Below, piece after piece: positions 1-4,164 of a stretch of DNA of 5,947 nucleotides; position 1 is the stretch's first letter; every line of letters begins with the position of its first letter. The position numbers and the translations under genes were made by a program. The stretch is from the NCBI RefSeq assembly GCF_905207935.1, contig NZ_CAJLNI010000113.1, positions 1 to 5,947 of the forward strand, in the 5' to 3' direction. The stretch is from an uncultured Haemophilus sp. Its GTDB lineage: Bacteria > Pseudomonadota > Gammaproteobacteria > Enterobacterales > Pasteurellaceae. The notes below the pieces were generated by a model. That model ran no database searches, was not told the DNA's origin, and was given only the letters and a program-made list of their open reading frames with translations.

Positions 1-1315
1 TTACATCGTGAAAGGCTATTCAGCGACCGGCGTGTTGATGTTCGGTGGCTTGGTCTTGTTATTCATTTCAGTGCTGATGGGACATTCGATTTTACCGGAA
101 GGCGTGAAAAGCACCGGTTCCACCTATTTTGATATTTTAGAATATGTGAAATATCTACTCGGTAATCGTGGTGGCGGCTTAGGCTTGATGATTATGGTGT
201 TATGTGGTTTCTCCGTGTACATGACCCATCTTGGCGCGAACGATGTGGTGGTGAAATTGGTTTCAAAACCACTCAAAAATATCCGTTCACCTTATATTTT
301 AATGGTGTTTGCTTACTTCCTTGCATGTTTGATGTCTTTTGCCGTGTCATCTGCAACAGGTTTAGGCGTGTTATTAATGGCGACATTATTCCCTGTCATG
401 GTAAACGTGGGGATTTCACGTGGGGCTGCGGCAGCAATTTGTGCATCGCCAATTTCCATTATCCTTTCTCCAACATCGGGCGATGTGGTGCTTTCTGCTG
501 AAATTTCAAAAATTCCTTTAGGTGAGTTTGCCTTTGGCACTGCATTGCCGGTTTCGATTTTTGCGATTTTAGGAATTGCTGTCGCACACTTCTTCTGGCA
601 GCGTTATTTAGATAAAAAAGAAGGTGTACAAGTAGAACGTTTGAATGCAGATGAAATTAAAACCACTGCACCAAACTACTATGCGATTTTGCCATTATTA
701 CCAATTATCGGCGTGTTGATTTTTGACGGTAAATGGGGCTTACCAAATTTACACATTGTTACTGTGATGGTGCTTTGCTTTATCATTACTGCAGTAGTGG
801 ATTTCTTACGTAGCTTTAACGCGAAACAAACCTTCGATAATCTCGTGGTAGCATATCGCGGTATGGCAGATGCCTTTGCAGGCGTGGTTATGCTTTTAGT
901 AGCAGCAGGTGTATTTGCACAAAGTTTAAGTACAATCGGCTTTATCACTAATTTAATCGACTCTGCACAATCCTTCGGCGGTTCAGCATTCTTTATGATG
1001 TTAGTACTTGCAGTGATTACCATTTTAGCCACCATGGCGACAGGTTCTGGTAACGCGGCATTCTATGCTTTTGCAGAATTAATTCCAAAATTAGCCACTC
1101 AAATGGGCGTCAACCCAGCGTTCTTAACCATTCCAATGTTACAAGCCTCTAACTTAGGTCGTGGTTTATCACCAGTTTCTGGTGTGGTTGTGGCGGTATC
1201 CGGTATGGGAAAAATCTCACCATTTGAAATCGTAAAACGTATGTCTGTCCCAATGTTGGTTGGTTTTATTTGTGTGATTATCGGCACAGAAATCTTTGTT
1301 TCCGTTGCCGCCTAG
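1..1315 (+). CDS. dcuC: DcuC-type anaerobic C4-dicarboxylate transporter, N-terminus cut by the window
   Basis: Polytopic inner-membrane carrier of the DcuC family, which in E. coli exchanges or exports C4-dicarboxylates, mainly succinate efflux during anaerobic fumarate respiration or fermentation. The frame is already open at the left edge (first full codon at base 2, Tyr), giving 437 visible residues. From memory of E. coli DcuC (about 461 aa), the first visible residues, YIVKGYSATGV, match a point about 19 residues into the protein, so the GTG at 8 is an internal Val and not the start. Near-identical blocks include SSATGLGVLLMATLFPVM, GISRGAAAAICASP, SPTSGDVVL, AHFFWQRYLDKKE, FYAILPLLPIIGVLIFDGKWG, AYRGMADAFAGVVMLLVAAG and LQASNLGR.LSPVSGVVVAV. 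Many hydrophobic segments fit 10 or more membrane spans. The C-terminus is a few residues shorter than in E. coli. It ends TAG and converges on folK with a shared terminator. Function is by homology; the exact dicarboxylate and transport direction are inferred. Confidence 0.95.
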   Translation, partial: YIVKGYSATGVLMFGGLVLLFISVLMGHSILPEGVKSTGSTYFDILEYVKYLLGNRGGGLGLMIMVLCGFSVYMTHLGANDVVVKLVSKPLKNIRSPYILMVFAYFLACLMSFAVSSATGLGVLLMATLFPVMVNVGISRGAAAAICASPISIILSPTSGDVVLSAEISKIPLGEFAFGTALPVSIFAILGIAVAHFFWQRYLDKKEGVQVERLNADEIKTTAPNYYAILPLLPIIGVLIFDGKWGLPNLHIVTVMVLCFIITAVVDFLRSFNAKQTFDNLVVAYRGMADAFAGVVMLLVAAGVFAQSLSTIGFITNLIDSAQSFGGSAFFMMLVLAVITILATMATGSGNAAFYAFAELIPKLATQMGVNPAFLTIPMLQASNLGRGLSPVSGVVVAVSGMGKISPFEIVKRMSVPMLVGFICVIIGTEIFVSVAA

Positions 1316-1331
1316 ATTGATAGGTAAAAAG

Positions 1332-1360
1332 AAGGGCTGATAGTGAATATCAGCCCTTTT
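1332..1360. terminator. Bidirectional intrinsic terminator between convergent dcuC and folK
   Basis: A perfect 11-bp inverted repeat, AAGGGCTGATA (1332-1342) and TATCAGCCCTT (1348-1358), with a 5-nt loop GTGAA. On the + strand the stem runs into TTTTGTTTT; on the - strand it runs into CTTTTTACC. Both directions therefore have a U-tract, which suits the tail-to-tail gene pair. It lies 17 bp past the dcuC stop and about 9 bp past the folK stop. Confidence 0.9.
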
Positions 1361-1368
1361 GTTTTGAG

Positions 1369-1872
1369 TTAAGTGCGGTCAATTTGCTCGCTGTTTTTGA
1401 TTTTATGCATTTGATGATTTTCAAAAGCCTTCACCAAATCAGCAACTTTTTCGCCTTCCGGTAAAACCAAATCTTGTGCGATATCATAAAGCGGCACAAT
1501 CACAAATTCACGGTTTTTCATATCGTAATGAGGCACCGTTAAGCGTTCATTTTGAATGATTTGATCACCATAAAGCAGAATATCCAAATCCAGTGTACGC
1601 TCACCCCAACGACGTAAACGTACGCGACCTTGTTCGTTTTCGATGCGTTGTAATTCATCGAGCAAGGCTAAAGGTGGGCGAGTGGTTTCGATCATTGCCA
1701 CTGCGTTCACATAATCCGGTTGATCTTGCGGGCCTAATGGTTTGCTTTGATAAAATCCGCTGACCGATTTTAATTCGGTATTAGGTAGCGCAGAAATTGC
1801 CTCTAATGCCGAATTTAATTGTTCTGTCGGCGTATTTAAATTGCTGCCAAGGGCGATATACACTTGAACCAT
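1369..1872 (-). CDS. folK: 6-hydroxymethyl-7,8-dihydropterin pyrophosphokinase (HPPK)
   Basis: Cytoplasmic folate-pathway enzyme that transfers pyrophosphate from ATP to 6-hydroxymethyl-7,8-dihydropterin, giving the substrate of dihydropteroate synthase. The protein has 167 aa (E. coli about 159). Visible family signatures are the N-terminal YIALGSNL (residues 5-12), the pterin-binding stretch PLGPQDQPDYVNAV (45-58), and RRWGERTLDLDILLYG (87-102), whose DLD (D95, D97) corresponds to the Mg-binding aspartates. LTVPHYDMKNREF (111-123) carries the conserved His and Arg. The ATG overlaps the pcnB stop by one base (TAATG on the - strand), which implies one transcript and translational coupling; a weak AAGG lies about 10 nt upstream. 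The C-terminal tail after about residue 145 is poorly conserved, and its last codons (DRT-stop) lie inside a USS. Transcription ends at the shared terminator with dcuC. Confidence 0.97.
   Translation of the reverse strand: MVQVYIALGSNLNTPTEQLNSALEAISALPNTELKSVSGFYQSKPLGPQDQPDYVNAVAMIETTRPPLALLDELQRIENEQGRVRLRRWGERTLDLDILLYGDQIIQNERLTVPHYDMKNREFVIVPLYDIAQDLVLPEGEKVADLVKAFENHQMHKIKNSEQIDRT
1371..1379 (+). repeat. DNA uptake signal sequence (Hin-type USS core), + orientation
   Basis: Perfect AAGTGCGGT followed by the AT-rich flank CAATTTGC and, further on, TTTTTGATTTT, as in the extended USS. It lies inside the last three codons and stop of folK (read on the - strand as D-R-T-stop). This sequence favours uptake of DNA from the same or related species by competent Pasteurellaceae. 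Confidence 0.93.
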
Positions 1873-3368
1873 TAGTTAGCCGCCTTAGGTTTACGTCTGC
1901 GGTAATATTTTTTCTTCGGTGCAGGATGCAATTTTTGTTGCTCTTGAACCAATTGGCGACGTTGTTCTTGATTGCTGAGTTGGTACTCATGCCACCATTT
2001 TGCGAGTTCAACGGTTTCACCGCCTTCCACTTCAGCACGCATCGCCAATAAATCAAAGGCTGCACGGAATTTTTGATGTTCCATCGTGCGAGCAGGGTGA
2101 GAACCGGTGCGTTTAAGCAATTGTAATTGCAACATCCAAATATCACGAATGACGGATGTATGACGACGAGGTGCGGCTAATGAACTGCATAATTGGTCAA
2201 GCACTTCATTTCCCGCAAGGGCATAAGCATCGTGATTGTTTAAGCCACCTTCATTTTTCAACACATCCACTTTTTCGCGCAATGGATACCAGAAGAATGC
2301 CGCAAATAAGAAGGCTGGATTAATGCGTAATTTATCGGCAATACGTTCATCAGTTGAATTTAACGAAGTTAAAATCATGCGCTCTGCAAGGCTGTCTTCT
2401 TTTTCGGTGAAATAAGGCATTAAGCTTGGGAAAAGCTGTTCAAATAAGCCATATTGGCGAAGTAATTTATAAGTTTTTACGCCATTGCCAGACTGCAATA
2501 ATTTTAAGCTTTCATCGAATAAACGCGCCGGTGGAATATTTTTCAGCAATGGTGCAAGCTCACGAATGGGCTGTTCACTTGGTTTTTCCAAGAACATATC
2601 CAATTTCGCCATAAAGCGCACAGAGCGTAGCATACGCACAGGATCTTCTTGATAACGAGTCACGGGATCGCCAATCAGACGTAATTTACCGTTTTTCAGA
2701 TCATCAATTCCGTTGAAGTAATCACGCAACGTATTATCTTGCGGATTGTAGTAAAGGGCGTTTACGGTAAAGTCACGACGCTCCGCATCTTGTTCAATGG
2801 TGCCATACACGTTATCACGTAATAACATCCCTTCATCACTTTGTTTCGCTTGATTTTCGCTGCGCGCATCTGAATGGCTAGCACGGAATGTGGCCACTTC
2901 GATCACATCGCGACCAAACATAATATGCGCAAGACGGAAACGACGACCAACTAAACGACATTGACGTTGGAATACCGCTTGAATTTGGTCGGGACGTGCA
3001 TTGGTTGCCACATCAAAATCTTTTGGATGTTTACCCAACAATAAATCACGCAAACAGCCACCAACGATATAAGCGTCATAACCTTGACGTTGCAATTTTT
3101 CCACCACAGTAATGGCATTACGGCTAAACATACGTGGGGTAATACCAAAATGAGAGGCTTTAACGATATGTTTGTCGTAACGATGCGCTTGGGTGTTCGT
3201 TTTTTTGTGGTGAGAAGAGGACGGGGCGATCTTGGGTTGTGAACGCTCTGTTTTTGAAACGTTTGGTTTTTCAGTTTTTGGCGCCGTTTTTGGGACGGTT
3301 GAATTTATATTGGTTTCAGTTTCTTTTTTAGTTTTTTTACCAAATAAATTTTTTATATAAGTAAGAAT
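1872..3368 (-). CDS. pcnB: Poly(A) polymerase I, probable AUU start
   Basis: Adds 3' poly(A) tails to RNA and so promotes decay of mRNA fragments and regulatory RNAs; class II nucleotidyltransferase/PAP family. With the proposed start it has 498 aa (E. coli about 465). Numbered from that start: catalytic IVGGCLRDLLLG with GG at 103-104; KDFDV with the metal-binding aspartates D117 and D119; RRDFTVNALYY (197-207); and RNA-binding motif DPVRMLRSVRF (242-252). The last 20 residues are basic (KKK, RRRK), typical of PAP I rather than of CCA-adding enzyme. The first in-frame ATG, at 3131, lies within homology: the preceding HFGITPR aligns with an E. coli segment, and no SD precedes it. Upstream there is no ATG, GTG or TTG before the in-frame TAA at 3372-3374. 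The ATT at 3366-3368 has GGAG six bases upstream, and MLTYIKNLFGKK resembles the N-terminus of E. coli PcnB, which also starts at AUU. A Lys/Thr/Ser-rich linker spans about residues 12-65. It overlaps folK by one base. Product is certain; start is likely. Confidence 0.93.
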   Translation of the reverse strand: MLTYIKNLFGKKTKKETETNINSTVPKTAPKTEKPNVSKTERSQPKIAPSSSHHKKTNTQAHRYDKHIVKASHFGITPRMFSRNAITVVEKLQRQGYDAYIVGGCLRDLLLGKHPKDFDVATNARPDQIQAVFQRQCRLVGRRFRLAHIMFGRDVIEVATFRASHSDARSENQAKQSDEGMLLRDNVYGTIEQDAERRDFTVNALYYNPQDNTLRDYFNGIDDLKNGKLRLIGDPVTRYQEDPVRMLRSVRFMAKLDMFLEKPSEQPIRELAPLLKNIPPARLFDESLKLLQSGNGVKTYKLLRQYGLFEQLFPSLMPYFTEKEDSLAERMILTSLNSTDERIADKLRINPAFLFAAFFWYPLREKVDVLKNEGGLNNHDAYALAGNEVLDQLCSSLAAPRRHTSVIRDIWMLQLQLLKRTGSHPARTMEHQKFRAAFDLLAMRAEVEGGETVELAKWWHEYQLSNQEQRRQLVQEQQKLHPAPKKKYYRRRKPKAAN

Positions 3369-3378
3369 AATTTACTCC
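3366..3378 (-). promoter_or_regulatory. pcnB: RBS and probable AUU initiation codon of pcnB
   Basis: On the - strand the sequence reads ATGGAGTAAATTATTCTTAC. GGAG (3375-3378) is a good Shine-Dalgarno, with TAAATT as a 6-nt spacer before ATT at 3366-3368. A second ATT (3369-3371) is only 3 nt from the SD and less suitable. The ATG of ATGGAG is in the pcnB frame but is closed two codons later by TAA (3372-3374), so it cannot start PcnB unless that stop is an error or is read through. The infrequent AUU codon would limit PcnB translation. Confidence 0.68.
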
Positions 3379-3416
3379 ATTCTCTGTGTTAAATGCACAT
3401 TTGATAAAAACACGAA

Positions 3417-3425
3417 AAGTGCGGT
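3417..3425 (+). repeat. USS core, + orientation (left arm of dksA terminator)
   Basis: Perfect AAGTGCGGT followed by the AT-rich TATTTTTG. Left member of the inverted USS pair downstream of dksA. Confidence 0.93.
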
Positions 3426-3433
3426 TATTTTTG

Positions 3434-3442
3434 ACCGCACTT
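3434..3442 (-). repeat. USS core, - orientation (right arm of dksA terminator)
   Basis: ACCGCACTT on the + strand, that is AAGTGCGGT on the - strand followed by CAAAAATAA, a good AT flank. Right member of the inverted pair. Confidence 0.93.
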
Positions 3443-3465
3443 TTTCATTGGGTTATTTGAATCAA

Positions 3466-3903
3466 TTAACCTGCGACTTGTTTTTCACGAATTTCAGCAA
3501 GGGTTTTGCAATCGATACAAAGATCAGCAGTAGGGCGAGCTTCTAAACGACGAATGCCAATTTCTTCCCCACAAGAATCGCAATAACCGAAATCATCGGT
3601 GTCCAATTTTTTCAATGTATATTCAATCTTTTTCATTAATTTACGTTCGCGATCGCGGTTACGTAATTCAAGACTGAATTCTTCTTCTTGGGTCGCACGG
3701 TCAGCTGGATCCGGGAAGTTTGAAGCTTCATCTTGCATATGAGCAACAGTTCTTGATGCTTCTTCCACAATTTGCTCGTGCCATGCAGTTAAAATTTTTC
3801 TGAAATGAAGAATTTGATCTTCATTCATGTATTCCTCATCTTTCTTAGGTTGATAAGGTGTAACACCGGCTAAATCCAGCAAACTTAGAGATGCCTTAGA
3901 CAT
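3466..3903 (-). CDS. dksA: RNA polymerase-binding transcription factor DksA
   Basis: Binds the RNA polymerase secondary channel and, with ppGpp, represses rRNA and ribosomal promoters and activates amino-acid biosynthesis promoters. It has 145 aa (E. coli 151; the difference is at the variable N-terminus). From about residue 24 it is nearly identical to E. coli DksA: EEYMNEDQ, the coiled-coil arms with tip NFPDPADRA (residues 62-70; D65 and D68 correspond to E. coli D71 and D74, essential at the active site), EEEFSLELRNRDRERKL, and a four-Cys zinc finger CDSC-x17-CIDC (C108, C111, C129, C132). It ends in the conserved helix KTLAEIREKQVAG. The ATG at 3901-3903 has a strong AGGAG six bases upstream. 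It is first in the dksA-pcnB-folK cluster, divergent from comEC. The sfsA and gluQ neighbours known in E. coli are absent here. All key residues are intact. Confidence 0.98.
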   Translation of the reverse strand: MSKASLSLLDLAGVTPYQPKKDEEYMNEDQILHFRKILTAWHEQIVEEASRTVAHMQDEASNFPDPADRATQEEEFSLELRNRDRERKLMKKIEYTLKKLDTDDFGYCDSCGEEIGIRRLEARPTADLCIDCKTLAEIREKQVAG

Positions 3904-3961
3904 TGATAACTCCTAATAATAGTACAGAATTTAATGACGTCCTGTCTTGTTTTTGTGATTA

Positions 3962-3993
3962 GTTCTTACCACTAAAATAGCTGACATAAGAAC
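3962..3993. other. Inverted repeat in the dksA leader region
   Basis: GTTCTTA (3962-3968) and TAAGAAC (3987-3993) are perfect 7-bp arms separated by 18 nt. The repeat lies 59-90 bp upstream of the dksA ATG and downstream of the candidate dksA promoter, so it would be in the 5' leader. It could be a protein-binding dyad or a weak RNA hairpin; the long spacer and AT-rich arms make chance a real possibility. Confidence 0.3.
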
Positions 3994-4014
3994 CTAGTTA
4001 TTTTAAGGGCGATA

Positions 4015-4043
4015 TAAATAGCAGAACTTCATCTATTTAGCAA
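4015..4043 (-). promoter_or_regulatory. Candidate sigma-70 promoter for dksA
   Basis: On the - strand, TTGCTA (4038-4043) as -35 and TATTTA (4015-4020) as -10, with a 17-bp spacer and a TG one base before the -10 (extended -10, TGCTATTTA). It would give a start near 4008 and a leader of about 105 nt. Element matches to consensus are moderate, and other AT-rich choices exist in this region. Confidence 0.4.
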
Positions 4044-4067
4044 ATAAATTTAGCTTGGAAATTTAAA

Positions 4068-4089
4068 TTTTGCGATCGAGATCGCAAAA
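4068..4089 (+). promoter_or_regulatory. CRP-S (Sxy-dependent CRP) operator of comEC
   Basis: Perfect 10-bp arms TTTTGCGATC (4068-4077) and GATCGCAAAA (4080-4089) around a 2-bp centre. This is a 22-bp CRP site with TGCGA and TCGCA half-sites, not the TGTGA and TCACA of ordinary CRP sites. That change (C6 and G17) defines the CRP-S class, which needs the competence activator Sxy/TfoX in addition to CRP-cAMP. It is centred at 4078.5, 86 bp before the comEC ATG and about 42 bp before the inferred start site, a class II activator position. In H. influenzae, rec-2 belongs to this competence regulon. Confidence 0.93.
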
Positions 4090-4108
4090 AATGGCGTAAT
4101 TATTTGTT

Positions 4109-4114
4109 TATTTA
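4109..4114 (+). promoter_or_regulatory. Candidate -10 element of the comEC promoter
   Basis: TATTTA, which would place the start near 4121 and the CRP-S centre at about -42.5. TTTATT at 4107-4112 is an alternative. No -35 hexamer is recognisable, as expected when CRP sits at about -41.5. The choice rests on spacing from the operator. Confidence 0.45.
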
Positions 4115-4120
4115 TGAGGT

Positions 4121-4138
4121 TAAGGCTAGGTTGCCTTA
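4121..4138 (+). other. Small hairpin in the comEC 5' leader
   Basis: Perfect 6-bp arms TAAGGC (4121-4126) and GCCTTA (4133-4138) with loop TAGGTT, followed by TTTTCTC. It starts at or next to the inferred transcription start. It resembles a very weak terminator, but the stem is short and has only three G-C pairs. It may instead be a 5'-end mRNA stabiliser or chance. Confidence 0.35.
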
Positions 4139-4164
4139 TTTTCTCGCTATAAATCACACTCCAA

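Larger units (their letters stand above)
3415..3444 (-). terminator. dksA terminator formed by two inverted USSs
   Basis: Perfect 11-bp arms AAAAGTGCGGT (3415-3425) and ACCGCACTTTT (3434-3444) with an 8-nt loop. Read on the - strand the stem ends in TTTT and continues CGTGTTTTT, giving an interrupted U-tract. It begins 21 nt after the dksA stop. Paired inverted USSs acting as terminators are well known in H. influenzae. Some readthrough into pcnB is plausible because I see no clear promoter between the hairpin and pcnB. Confidence 0.85.

Noticed and set aside
679..1035. Open frame of 118 codons on the - strand within dcuC
   Set aside because: It lies antisense to a strongly conserved transporter, has low-complexity shadow-like composition, no RBS and no recognisable family.
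1797..2146. Open frames in other phases over the folK/pcnB junction, on both strands
   Set aside because: Both real genes here are unambiguous by homology; these frames give protein with no known features and no start signals.
1872..3131. PcnB starting at the ATG at 3129-3131 (419 aa)
   Set aside because: No Shine-Dalgarno precedes it, it begins inside sequence that aligns with E. coli PcnB, and the frame stays open and protein-like upstream to an AUU with a good SD.
3372..3380. ATG-GAG-TAA as a functional regulatory minigene before pcnB
   Set aside because: Its own upstream sequence (CAGAGA directly against the ATG) is a poor RBS, and its GGAG is better explained as the SD for the AUU. Kept only as a note within the start-codon finding.
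4121..4145. Comec leader hairpin as a genuine intrinsic terminator of an upstream + strand gene
   Set aside because: No + strand gene lies upstream between 1316 and 4164, and the stem has only 6 bp with a broken T-run.
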